Below are positions 8,660 through 16,831 of a stretch of DNA of 64,000 bases, one piece after another. The position numbers and the translations under genes are program-made. Source of the stretch: Chitinophaga caeni (GTDB taxonomy: Bacteria > Bacteroidota > Bacteroidia > Chitinophagales > Chitinophagaceae); assembly GCF_002557795.1 (NCBI RefSeq), contig NZ_CP023777.1, forward strand, positions 4,721,001 through 4,785,000, given 5' to 3'. The notes beneath the pieces are model-generated. The model made no database searches. It worked only from the letters and a program-made list of their open reading frames with translations, and was not told the origin of the DNA. Within the stretch, counting starts at the first letter, position 1, and every line of letters starts with the position of its first letter.

Positions 8660-11600
8660 TTAAAGTTGAATAGAAAGTCCTCCCACAAAGGATTTCACCG
8701 GTGGGATAGCAAATGGTTGATAAATCTCCGGATCTAATCCTTTATAATTCGTGATCACGAATACATTCTGTGCTTGCAAGTACAGGCGACAGGTTTTTAA
8801 CTTCATCGCGGCTAACCATTTACTAGGTAAAGTGTATGAAAGCGCCACGTTATTTAACCTTACAAAAGTGATATCCTGGTAATAGGCATCGGATTCTCTT
8901 AGCTCGTTGATTTCGATGGAGGAAATAGTCGTTAACCGCTGAAATTTTTTAACATCTCCCGGCTTTTGCCAATAGTTACCGAGCAATTCCCTGGACTGGT
9001 TACTTTCCAATGATCCCGCAGCTACTGAACCGTATGAAGGATCAATGCCGTATTGTCTTCTAAAATTAAAGGCGAGGTTTAGATCAAAATTTTTATACCT
9101 GAACCCGGTTCCGAATCCACCCAGGTACTTGGGCGATAAATCGATCGGGATATAACGGTCGTTCACCCCTTCTCCCGGTATACCTGTAGTCATATCGATG
9201 ACACCGTCTTTATTCCGGTCTTCAAAACTGTAGTACCCTGTTTGCGGATCCACGCCCGTGCTATGCAATAAATACTTGGTATTAAGTGACTGTCCCACTT
9301 TGTAAACAGTATAGTAAGGCGATTCTTCAATACCGGGATACGCGATCAATTTATTCTTGTTAATGCCGATATTGAAATAGCCGGTCCAGCGGAAATTTTC
9401 CCGCTCCATGAACGCGCCGTTTAACGTAAACTCCCAGCCGCTGTTTTCAACATTTGCAGGCCAGTTTGCCGTTACATTGCTGAACCCGGTCATCAAGGCA
9501 ATCGGGAATTGTGTCAACTGGTTATCGCAACGTTCATTATAATAACTGGCATCCAGCGAAATCCGGTCATTCAAGAAACCGAGCGAGAGGCTCGCTTCAA
9601 ATTTCTTGTTGGCCTGCCAATGGTAACTAGGATTCACAGCAATCAGGCTGGTGAGCGGGGCTTTGCCATCATAATCTTCCAAGATATTACCATTCAGCAT
9701 AGATGACCATTGAGCCATATATTGATAATCACCCACGTTGTCGCTGCCCACGATGCCATAGCTACCTCGCAGTTTCACCAAGGAAAGAGATTTAGGTAAC
9801 CAGGATTGCATCCATTTTTCTCCCGAAACGATCCAGGCAGCGCCTGCGGAACCGAAATTTCCAAAGCGGTTATCGGCGCCGAAACGGGAAGAGCCATCCC
9901 GCCTGGCATTCAGGTTGAAATAATACCTGTCATGTAAACTGTAGCTCAACCTTGCAAACACGGCTGCATATTTATACTCTCCAAACACTTGCGTCACGGA
10001 TTGTACCGGGGCATTTTGAATGGCATGAATCAGGTCGTCCGAAGTAAAACCGAAACCCATCATGTTGGATACATCTGTTTGCGTGGATTGCCAGGTTCCG
10101 CCCAAAAGTGCACTGAGCCTACCTTTTCCTAAAGTAGTATTATAATTCAGTTGCGGCTCCACGATCAGGTTGCGGCTATTGGTTGTGCTGGAAAAACTGT
10201 AACCTGTAGGATTAAAGATAGGGTTCTGCGCGGCGATAGGCATGGCTTGGAAAGCATCGGACTTACTGTTATTATAACCAAAGTTAATGCTGGCATTGAG
10301 CCCCCTGGCCAACTCGTACGCAAAATTCATGCTGCCCCTCAAGAAACCTGTTTTATTACTAAACTGCTGCTTTAGAACGGCGAAAGGAGTTTCATAGCGC
10401 GAGTTAGTCATCCACTCTTCAAAATTCAGGCTGCCATCTTTATTATAAATAGATGGCGAATTAGGCGCCATATCTGCATTCCCGGGTGAAGCCGACAATC
10501 CCACATCGGTCAACATGTATGAAGCCGTAGCATTGGCGCGGAAGCGGTTGTTGATCGAAGTATGAGTAACCGATAGCGATACGCCGCCGCGTTTGTTTCC
10601 TTCGGAACCGAGGTTCACTTCCGTTTGGCGCTCGAAGCTTCCGTTCAGCCGGAATTGCGTTAACATGTTTCCGCCGCTTAAGGTCATATTTGCACGGGTA
10701 GCATGCGCCCAGTTGCCCCAAATTTTCTTTTGCCAATTGGTATAACGGGTCGTATCCCATAGTACTAGGTCAGGCGCGTTGATGGCATCGATCGGCAAAC
10801 CGTCATTGGCCAACGCCTCCTTCCTTATTTGAACATATTCCGGCGTGTTCAACAAATCAAATTCCCGCGTGATCATGGAAACGCCTTGGGCGATATTAAA
10901 ATTTAACTGGGTACCGGAATTTTCCTTGGAGCGTTTCGTAGTAATCAGGATAACGCCGTTGGCGCCGCGGCTGCCGTAAATAGCTGTCGCATCGGCATCT
11001 TTCAATACTTCGATGCTTTCAATTTCGTTAGGGTCAAGGCTGAAGAAAGGACTTTGTCCGCCGCCGGGACCTGTAACGAAACCTTGGGTTACACCGGTAG
11101 AGCCGGTTTCATAATTTCCAGAACCCATTTCCAAGTTCATGATCGGCACCCCGTCAATAATAAACAAGGGATCTGCAACGAACTGCCCGCCTATGCCTTT
11201 CCTTCCCCTTAATTCGAACCGAACGCTTGAACTGGCAAAACCACTTTGCGGTGTTACCACCAAGCCGGGCACCTTACCAACCAATGCCAGCATGGGGTTC
11301 ATATTATTATTCCTGAGGATTTCATCGCTGGTTATTTTCACGATATTGCCAGTGGTACTCCGGCGGGTAGTTTTACCGTAACCTTGTATAATGACCTGAT
11401 CCAAGCTATTATCGGTAGGTTCCAACAACAACACTTGATCAGACAGCTCGGTAATGATATGCGTTGTAGTTTTATAACCGATGTAACTGATCGTCAACAC
11501 ATCGCCCATTTTTACATCCTTCATCACGAAACGACCTTTAACATCAGTGATGACGCCTTTCCCGGTTCTTTTCAAGACCACGGTGGCGTTGATCATCGCC

Positions 11601-12124
11601 TCGCTTTGCAAGTTGATAACGAGGGCTGTAAAGTCGGCGCCCGGCTTAGAAGTATCCTTTTTAATGAGCGGTTTTACAGTATGATCGATCGGTTTATTAG
11701 AGATAAAGATGGTTTTACCATCGATATGATAAGTTAGCGGTTGCCCGATGAAAACATTGTCCAAGAAATCTTTCAACGGGGTATGATCAGCCGTTACCGT
11801 TACTTTTTGGGCTTGGGCAAACATATCCTTATTTCCAAAAACGGTATAACCTGTTTGCTGCTTTACGACAGCGAATACCGTTTTCAAACTAACATCCTTT
11901 CCCTTGTACGTGACCGTTTGGGAAAAGGCCGCCGCACTTGCATTCAGCAGGGCGATAGTTAATAATATGAAAGTTAATTTCATCGTCATAAAGAGTACTT
12001 TCATTCGGCCGCGGAGCTTCGTGCCTCCCGGCGGCAACATGATTTTAGTTGATACAGCCACATACAGGCGAAGGTTTTGGCAAACTTTCCTTGGCCTGCT
12101 GTAAGCTTCAGCAGAATTTTGCAT
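8660..12124 (-). CDS. SusC-type TonB-dependent transporter with STN signalling domain (locus 1)
   Basis: About 1154 residues. The start is uncertain: in-frame ATGs lie at 12133 and 12124. The latter is chosen because it coincides with the only ATG shared with the paralogue at 36717. Order: signal sequence (MKLTFILLTIALL), STN domain (TVTYKGKDVSLKTVF, ADHTPLKDFLDNVF), carboxypeptidase-regulatory-like domain (VTDVKGRFVMKDV, SYIGYKT), TonB plug (ITSDEILRNNNMNPM, DPNEIESIEVLKDADATAIYG, NGVILITTK) and a 22-strand-type barrel. The STN domain with adjacent FecR and sigma genes indicates surface signalling in which ligand-loaded SusC triggers FecR to activate the ECF sigma factor. Confidence 0.95.
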   Translation of the reverse strand: MQNSAEAYSRPRKVCQNLRLYVAVSTKIMLPPGGTKLRGRMKVLFMTMKLTFILLTIALLNASAAAFSQTVTYKGKDVSLKTVFAVVKQQTGYTVFGNKDMFAQAQKVTVTADHTPLKDFLDNVFIGQPLTYHIDGKTIFISNKPIDHTVKPLIKKDTSKPGADFTALVINLQSEAMINATVVLKRTGKGVITDVKGRFVMKDVKMGDVLTISYIGYKTTTHIITELSDQVLLLEPTDNSLDQVIIQGYGKTTRRSTTGNIVKITSDEILRNNNMNPMLALVGKVPGLVVTPQSGFASSSVRFELRGRKGIGGQFVADPLFIIDGVPIMNLEMGSGNYETGSTGVTQGFVTGPGGGQSPFFSLDPNEIESIEVLKDADATAIYGSRGANGVILITTKRSKENSGTQLNFNIAQGVSMITREFDLLNTPEYVQIRKEALANDGLPIDAINAPDLVLWDTTRYTNWQKKIWGNWAHATRANMTLSGGNMLTQFRLNGSFERQTEVNLGSEGNKRGGVSLSVTHTSINNRFRANATASYMLTDVGLSASPGNADMAPNSPSIYNKDGSLNFEEWMTNSRYETPFAVLKQQFSNKTGFLRGSMNFAYELARGLNASINFGYNNSKSDAFQAMPIAAQNPIFNPTGYSFSSTTNSRNLIVEPQLNYNTTLGKGRLSALLGGTWQSTQTDVSNMMGFGFTSDDLIHAIQNAPVQSVTQVFGEYKYAAVFARLSYSLHDRYYFNLNARRDGSSRFGADNRFGNFGSAGAAWIVSGEKWMQSWLPKSLSLVKLRGSYGIVGSDNVGDYQYMAQWSSMLNGNILEDYDGKAPLTSLIAVNPSYHWQANKKFEASLSLGFLNDRISLDASYYNERCDNQLTQFPIALMTGFSNVTANWPANVENSGWEFTLNGAFMERENFRWTGYFNIGINKNKLIAYPGIEESPYYTVYKVGQSLNTKYLLHSTGVDPQTGYYSFEDRNKDGVIDMTTGIPGEGVNDRYIPIDLSPKYLGGFGTGFRYKNFDLNLAFNFRRQYGIDPSYGSVAAGSLESNQSRELLGNYWQKPGDVKKFQRLTTISSIEINELRESDAYYQDITFVRLNNVALSYTLPSKWLAAMKLKTCRLYLQAQNVFVITNYKGLDPEIYQPFAIPPVKSFVGGLSIQL

Positions 12125-12132
12125 AAATTGCA
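12117..12132 (-). promoter_or_regulatory. 16-bp element shared by both STN-SusC gene starts (copy 1)
   Basis: TTTTGCATAAATTGCA on the plus strand, read as TGCAATTTATGCAAAA on the coding strand. It is identical at 36710-36725 and contains the inverted repeat TGCA-N5-TGCA. It overlaps the start codon in both genes, while the leader peptides downstream differ. It may be translational or regulatory. No experiment is implied by the sequence. Confidence 0.45.
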
Positions 12133-12184
12133 TTGTTTGGTTGAATAAAATTGCGTTCCTAGTAATGATACTCAGCCTTATGAT

Positions 12185-12218
12185 AACCGGTAGCACTTCG
12201 ACCTGCTGCCGGTTTTTT
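12185..12218. other. Stem-loop in FecR-SusC spacer (locus 1)
   Basis: An 11-bp stem, AACCGG plus TAGCA pairing with TGCTG plus CCGGTT (one wobble), with an 8-nt loop. A T-tract follows on the plus strand, and hence an A-tract precedes it on the coding minus strand. No plus-strand gene lies upstream for nearly 10 kb, so it is unlikely to be a simple plus-strand terminator. The second sigma/FecR/SusC locus has the same arrangement at 36792-36825. Confidence 0.55.
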
Positions 12219-12289
12219 ATTAGCCGGTATCAATCATTACATTGATTATTCCATTTAATTTTTCTCACGATTTAGCTTGGATAACTGAA

Positions 12290-13474
12290 CTATGGATAGA
12301 CGTATAATTTATTGCCGGCTTCCAACTTAAAATGTACCCCGGCGCCTTCCAAACCTTTTAATACGCTTGTCAAGGAAGCATCGCGGGCAATTTCCCCGAA
12401 AAATTCGATCTTCGGAATTCCTTGCGGGTAGATGATCTCGATGTCATACCAACGTGCTAATTGGTTCATAGCTTCTTTTAAGCCGAGGCCGTTAAAGTTG
12501 AATAAACCTTCTTTCCAGGCAGTGACCCTGGCGATATCAATATTGGGAGTAACGGGAATGGACGTGTTATTACCAGACAAGCTCGCTTGCTGGCCGGGCT
12601 CCAGGCGTACACTTCCGGCATAAGGTGCATTTACACGGATGGCGCCGGTGATTAATGTAGCTGTTGTGAGCCCATTGTCTTGATATGCATTTATATTAAA
12701 CGAGGTTCCGAGTACCTCGATACTTTCACCACCCGGCAATACCACTTTAAAAGGTAGCCTTTCATCTTTTGCCACTTCGAAGAACACCTCCCCGGAAATT
12801 TTCACCTGGCGCTCCTTGCCCGAAAAGTTCGTCGGAAAACTCAAAGAACTAGCCGCGTTCAACCAGGCCCGGGTACCATCGGGTAAGCGGATACTGTATT
12901 GCCTGCCATTAGGCGTTTTAAGCGTGTTATATTCGTTCTGCCGGCTTCCTTTTGCAGTTCCCCGGTAATACAATTGTCCCGCTTGCACATGTGCTACCGT
13001 TCCCATGGCCGTGGTAATATCTTGATCTCCCAGGCTGTCCAGAACGATTTGCCGGTTATTTCCAAGGGTGAGGATAGCCCCGTTTTTGCCCGGGGCTATA
13101 TCGCTAACAACATATTGGGAGGTATGAAGTGGCTGGTTTTGTTTCCATATTATAAAAGCTGCTACGCCTAATAGCAAAGCGATCCCGGCGGCAATAGCCT
13201 TCCAAGGGCTTATCAACCGGATGACCTTATGCTTCCCGGCAACACTTTTCCTATCATTTAAAATGGCCTGCAACCTCATTTCCAACCGACTGCGGGTATT
13301 TTCATCCAAGTCTTGAACGGCGGGAACATCCAGTTCGGACATGATCCATTCACCGGATGCGTTCTCATTTGCAGGATCAGACAACCAATCCAGCAAACCG
13401 GGCACGGCTTCCGGCGGACAATCATTGTCCAACAATTTTTTAAATAAATGATGGTATCGCTGCTGTTCTTCCAC
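12290..13474 (-). CDS. FecR-type anti-sigma factor (locus 1)
   Basis: 394 residues. An N-terminal cytoplasmic helical region (about 1-88) would bind the sigma factor. One membrane helix is at about 91-110 (KAIAAGIALLLGVAAFIIW). The periplasmic FecR domain carries LPDGTRAWLNAASSLSFP, KISGEVFFEVAKDERLPF and VLGTSFNINAY. A C-terminal DUF4974 (FNGLGLKEAMNQLARWYDIE) follows. FecR proteins receive the signal from the STN domain of the partner SusC and release or activate the ECF sigma factor. It lies 67 bp downstream of the sigma gene and about 165 bp upstream of SusC, so the three form one regulatory unit. Confidence 0.95.
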   Translation of the reverse strand: MEEQQRYHHLFKKLLDNDCPPEAVPGLLDWLSDPANENASGEWIMSELDVPAVQDLDENTRSRLEMRLQAILNDRKSVAGKHKVIRLISPWKAIAAGIALLLGVAAFIIWKQNQPLHTSQYVVSDIAPGKNGAILTLGNNRQIVLDSLGDQDITTAMGTVAHVQAGQLYYRGTAKGSRQNEYNTLKTPNGRQYSIRLPDGTRAWLNAASSLSFPTNFSGKERQVKISGEVFFEVAKDERLPFKVVLPGGESIEVLGTSFNINAYQDNGLTTATLITGAIRVNAPYAGSVRLEPGQQASLSGNNTSIPVTPNIDIARVTAWKEGLFNFNGLGLKEAMNQLARWYDIEIIYPQGIPKIEFFGEIARDASLTSVLKGLEGAGVHFKLEAGNKLYVYP

Positions 13475-13505
13475 GCTCTTTTCTAATAAAGACGTTGCAC
13501 AAAAT

Positions 13506-13522
13506 CCGACCGGGGGGGTCGG
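13506..13522 (-). other. Short GC hairpin between sigma and FecR genes
   Basis: CCGACC pairs with GGTCGG across a C-run (G-run on the plus strand). On the coding strand it is followed only by ATTTTG, so at best it is a weak attenuator between the sigma gene (stop at 13542) and FecR (start at 13474). Confidence 0.4.
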
Positions 13523-13541
13523 TTAAATATTTTTTTCGAAA

Positions 13542-14156
13542 TTAAACAGAATGATGGATGATATGTATCATTAACAAGACTAACGCAATATCGGTGTGTT
13601 CAGATAAATAGTGCCTAACTGACGCGTTTGCCTTCACGAAATATTCTTTGACAGTATGTTGGGAAATGTTGAGCAGTTCCGCGGTTTCCTTGTAAGTTCT
13701 TCCTTCCAGGCGACAGAGTTGAAAAACTTTTCTTTGTTGTGGTGACAATCGATCCAGGGCCTTATCCAGTAATTGCTGGCTATCTTTCAGGTTGAATATT
13801 TCTTCTATATGGCTGTAATTCCCGGATATTACTTCTTGGAAATGTGACAATAAACTTTTATCCCTTTGCAATTTGCGGTAAAAATCTACCACTAGGTGGT
13901 ATGCCATCCTGAAAAGGTATGCCTTAAAATCCTTGTCCACCTGCAAAGATTCCCTTTTCTGCCAAACCTTGGTAAATAGTTCCTGCAACAATTCCTCCGC
14001 TAGCAACTGGTCTTTCACCAATTTAACCAGGTTACCCAACAGGGGCGTGCTGTACTTCCAATATAAAGACGTAAAAGCCTGCTCATCGCCTTGCGCGATA
14101 AGTATCAGCAATTCCCGATCAGCTAAAGTAGAAAATTCTTCCCCCGTCATTGGCAT
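13542..14156 (-). CDS. ECF RNA polymerase sigma factor (locus 1)
   Basis: 204 residues. Region 2 runs from LLILIAQGDEQAFTSLYWKY through ELLQELFTKVWQKRE to FKAYLFRMAYHLVVDFYRK. Region 4 is LDRLSPQQRKVFQLCRLEG with helix-turn-helix TYKETAELLNISQHTVKEYF. The family recruits RNA polymerase to extracytoplasmic-function promoters, here presumably those of the SusCD operon downstream. The last 16 residues (DIALVLLMIHIIHHSV) are strongly hydrophobic, a tail also present in the second sigma factor of this window. Start ATG 14156, with an alternative two codons later. Confidence 0.95.
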   Translation of the reverse strand: MPMTGEEFSTLADRELLILIAQGDEQAFTSLYWKYSTPLLGNLVKLVKDQLLAEELLQELFTKVWQKRESLQVDKDFKAYLFRMAYHLVVDFYRKLQRDKSLLSHFQEVISGNYSHIEEIFNLKDSQQLLDKALDRLSPQQRKVFQLCRLEGRTYKETAELLNISQHTVKEYFVKANASVRHYLSEHTDIALVLLMIHIIHHSV

Positions 14157-14288
14157 TTATCAAACAGCCTTAAATATACAATTTTCCTTAGTAATCCCAG
14201 GTAAGCATTATAAAAGATCAACCCATAAAGCATTACATATTTTAATATATCAATTAAAAAACGTAATTTATCGGGAAAGATTTAGCCC

Positions 14289-14684
14289 ATGAGTACCCAG
14301 GTGACCACCTTCTTAATGTTTGAAGGAAAAGCAAAAGAAGCCATGGAGTTTTATGTTTCCCTCTTTGAAAACTCGAAGATTACTAATGTTGATTATTATG
14401 AAGAGGGGGAAATGGGACCCGCGGGCACTGTCAAAGTAGCCACGTTTTCGCTGAATGGCAGACCGTTTATGGCGATCGACAGCCATGTAAAACACCAGTT
14501 TACATTCACCCCTGCCATCTCGTTATTCGTGAATTGTACGCAGGAAGAAGAAATTGAAAAATTGTACAAAGCGCTATCGGAAGGTGGTGGCGTTTTAATG
14601 CCTTTAGGCGCTTACGGTTTTAGTAAAAAATTTACTTGGGTCAATGATCGGTTCGGTGTTTCCTGGCAAATCAGCTACGATTAA
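14289..14684 (+). CDS. VOC-superfamily (PhnB/glyoxalase-like) protein
   Basis: 131 residues, a normal length for a PhnB-type VOC protein. The fold signature is clear: TTFLMFEGKAKEAMEFYVSLF, TFSLNGRPFMAIDS, a beta-alpha-beta repeat, LMPLGAYGFSKKFTWVNDRFG and a final VSWQISY. These small cytoplasmic proteins often resemble 3-demethylubiquinone methyltransferase-like VOC members. The biochemical role is usually unknown. Its 3' end overlaps the convergent minus-strand gene ending at 14671 by 14 bp. Confidence 0.88.
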   Translation: MSTQVTTFLMFEGKAKEAMEFYVSLFENSKITNVDYYEEGEMGPAGTVKVATFSLNGRPFMAIDSHVKHQFTFTPAISLFVNCTQEEEIEKLYKALSEGGGVLMPLGAYGFSKKFTWVNDRFGVSWQISYD

Positions 14685-15051
14685 GTTTCGCAGACCTCGT
14701 AACAAGTGGCACATGCACGTAGTAGTAAAATAAAGCCCCCGAAAAATAAGCTATAACATCTAGAAAGTCAGCGGTATATTTAGTTGATAACACCGGCATC
14801 CACCACTCCATCACGATCGATGTATAAGCTGCAATAAACAACAGGTAAAGTAAGGGATACCTGTAAAGCGGATCCTTGATAATCCATTTCTTCGTGATAT
14901 AAATAGATACATGCGCCATGGCAGGAACCGCGATAAAATCCGTTAGATGATCGTTCAGGTAGCCGATCGACACATCCAAATGCCTTGATAACCGGACCAG
15001 GCTCCAGGTAACCAAGTAAACCATAAAAAACGGATCCAATAAGCGCTTCAT
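14671..15051 (-). CDS. Small membrane protein, possibly the family annotated magnesium-citrate secondary transporter
   Basis: 126 residues from ATG 15051 (MKRLLDPFFMVYLVTW). About four hydrophobic segments are seen: FFMVYLVTWSLV, FIAVPAMAHVSIYI, YPLLYLLFIAAYTSIV and VIAYFSGALFYYYV. The YLNDHLTDFIAVP stretch recalls a small Bacteroidota family named after a magnesium-citrate transporter, but that name rests on weak evidence and I give it only as a possibility. The start lies 1 bp after the stop of the gene upstream (TAAAATG), so the two are translationally coupled. Its 3' end overlaps the convergent VOC gene. Confidence 0.7.
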   Translation of the reverse strand: MKRLLDPFFMVYLVTWSLVRLSRHLDVSIGYLNDHLTDFIAVPAMAHVSIYITKKWIIKDPLYRYPLLYLLFIAAYTSIVMEWWMPVLSTKYTADFLDVIAYFSGALFYYYVHVPLVTRSAKLNRS

Positions 15052-15052
15052 T

Positions 15053-15244
15053 TTACAATACAAATGTGACAATCCCCATGAGCAATAAAGAAATCAAGGA
15101 AACCATGACGGCGACAGCATAGAAGCCGGAATTCTTCAACACCTTTTTAAATACGGAATCTCCCGGTTGAACCGGGAACAAGCTGCCCCTAAGCCTTTTA
15201 AATAAAGGCTCCTGCGGATCAAATTCTACCTCGTTCTCATTCAT
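15053..15244 (-). CDS. Small single-pass membrane protein
   Basis: 63 residues. An acidic N-terminus (MNENEVEFDPQEPLFKRL), a basic middle part and one C-terminal membrane helix of about 20 residues (FYAVAVMVSLISLLLMGIV) are seen. No family is recognised. Tight coupling to the next gene (1 bp spacing) and a normal composition argue that it is real. It probably acts with the membrane protein downstream. Confidence 0.65.
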   Translation of the reverse strand: MNENEVEFDPQEPLFKRLRGSLFPVQPGDSVFKKVLKNSGFYAVAVMVSLISLLLMGIVTFVL

Positions 15245-15390
15245 ATCAATAATTTTTATTCTAAAACAAAGGTATCTTAGCAGGACTTCCCTTTCGGACT
15301 ATCTTGATTAACGAAGGTACTCATGATACCTCAAATTGAAAACTGATAAAAATCATACCCTTCAAGCACATATTTTTCATGCATTAAAAG

Positions 15391-15419
15391 TTGGCCGGAC
15401 GGATTTTTTTGTACTTTTG
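15391..15419 (+). promoter_or_regulatory. Bacteroidota-type promoter of the copper/redox cluster
   Basis: A -33-like TTGG at 15391-15394 and a perfect -7 box TACTTTTG at 15412-15419 (consensus TAnnTTTG), spaced about 18 bp. It lies 9 bp before the ATG at 15429, so either the leader is very short or translation starts at a later in-frame ATG such as that at 15468. Confidence 0.6.
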
Positions 15420-15428
15420 CCCCCGGTT

Positions 15429-15821
15429 ATGCAGTTTTCGATCAAAAATATCGCCGCAGCTTACCTCATGATGCTCATGTGTATTAAAATCATGGCATTC
15501 CCTTTTTTATGCTTCCATTATGAGCTGAACAAGGATTATATCGCGGCCAATTTTTGCGAAAACAAAGATAAACCCGAGTTACACTGTTATGGTAAATGTC
15601 ACCTAGACAAACAGTTAGCCAAAACAGGCGATCTCCCCACTTCTAATAGCTCGAAAGAATCGGCAAAAGTATTGACGGTTGATTTCGTTGAAAATCTACA
15701 AACGATCAATTTTGATAATAACCCGGTTATCGTTAATAAATCCTATAAATCTATTCAAGACCCGGGGTCTTTACAAGGATACGTGGAAAGCGTTTTCCAT
15801 CCCCCGCTCCCGATGGTATAG
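15429..15821 (+). CDS. Small Cys-containing protein at head of copper/redox cluster
   Basis: 130 residues from ATG 15429 (MQFSIKNIAAAYLMMLMCIK). The frame opens at 15336, but the promoter lies between, so the later start is used. A hydrophobic N-terminus (signal or anchor) is followed by NFCENKDKPELHCYGKCHL, with three Cys and two His in a short stretch that could bind a metal. Small proteins with this CENK...C.GKC pattern occur beside MbnP, di-haem peroxidase and SCO1 genes in Bacteroidota, which suggests copper handling. The function is inferred from context only. It is followed by MbnP 188 bp later on the same strand. Confidence 0.75.
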   Translation: MQFSIKNIAAAYLMMLMCIKIMAFPFLCFHYELNKDYIAANFCENKDKPELHCYGKCHLDKQLAKTGDLPTSNSSKESAKVLTVDFVENLQTINFDNNPVIVNKSYKSIQDPGSLQGYVESVFHPPLPMV

Positions 15822-16009
15822 TTCCCGATAAAATCAGTTTGCATAGCGCAAACAAATCACGTACTTAAAATTTTCTATTGCAGGTTGGATTTATATATAT
15901 ATCCAATAGTAACAGGTATTTATTCCTTGGAATAATCATTACCTCGATTACTTGACGATGCCTATAACCCGACCAGCTCAACCAATTCATGTTACTTAAT
16001 ACCATCAAA

Positions 16010-16825
16010 ATGAAAATATTTTCAATGCCGTCATTGATCGCTATCCTCCTATTATCAACCGCAATTGTTTCTTGTAAGAAAGATGATCCTGAATTCCAGC
16101 AAGAAAATATGGCGACACTTTCCATCGAGTTCGATAATATCGTGGGCGGACAAAACCTGGTGCTCGACAACAGCACGTACACCAATTCCAGCGGTGAAAA
16201 GTACACCGTAAATCTTTTAAAATACTTTATCAGTAATATAAAGGTTACGAAAGCTAACGGTGATGAATATACCGTTCCGCAAGACAGCAGTTATTTTTTG
16301 ATTAATGAAGCCGATCCCGAAACCCGCTTTGCCAAGGTAAACGTACCCGAAGGGGAATACACCCAGCTAACCTTTACCCTCGGTGTTGACAGCCTCAGAA
16401 ACACGATGGATATCAGCAAACGCACGGGCGTTCTGGATCCTGCCGGAGAAATGGCAGAAGGTATGTATTGGACCTGGAACAGCGGTTATATTTTCTTTAA
16501 AATGGAGGGCAGCTCCGATGCAGCGCCAGCCGACCCGACCGGCCAACACAAATTCCGTTACCATATCGGTGGCTTCGGTGGATATGATGCACCGACCATT
16601 AACAATATCAAAACTATAACGATCGATTTAACGCAAGGTGGTGTGCCTAAAGTAAGATCCGGCCGGGAAGCGAACATCCATTTGATGGTAGATATCTCGA
16701 AAGTATTTTCGGGCAATACCACGCTTAGTATCGCCGCAAACCCAACCGTGATGTTCAGCGCGTTCAGCGTTAATATTGCTGATAATTATGCCGCGATGTT
16801 CCACCATGATCATACCGAAAACTAA
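16010..16825 (+). CDS. MbnP-like copper-binding lipoprotein
   Basis: 271 residues from ATG 16010 (MKIFSMPSLIAILLLSTAIVSC), a lipoprotein signal with Cys22. The mature protein matches the MbnP family: VNLLKYFISNIKV, TLGVDSLRN and the hallmark YWTWNSGYIFFKMEG, then a late VMFSAFSVN strand. In methanotrophs MbnP carries a Trp converted to kynurenine by the di-haem enzyme MbnH and binds Cu(I). The candidate Trp residues here lie in the YWTWNSGY motif. The MbnH-like gene starts 6 bp downstream, the same pairing. Attached to a membrane, probably facing the periplasm. Copper binding is inferred. Confidence 0.88.
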   Translation: MKIFSMPSLIAILLLSTAIVSCKKDDPEFQQENMATLSIEFDNIVGGQNLVLDNSTYTNSSGEKYTVNLLKYFISNIKVTKANGDEYTVPQDSSYFLINEADPETRFAKVNVPEGEYTQLTFTLGVDSLRNTMDISKRTGVLDPAGEMAEGMYWTWNSGYIFFKMEGSSDAAPADPTGQHKFRYHIGGFGGYDAPTINNIKTITIDLTQGGVPKVRSGREANIHLMVDISKVFSGNTTLSIAANPTVMFSAFSVNIADNYAAMFHHDHTEN

Positions 16826-16831
16826 CCGGCT

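Noticed and set aside
12185..12218. Plus-strand intrinsic terminator
   Set aside because: The T-tract is on the plus strand, but no plus-strand gene lies between 2473 and this point, so it is listed as a structure of unknown role.
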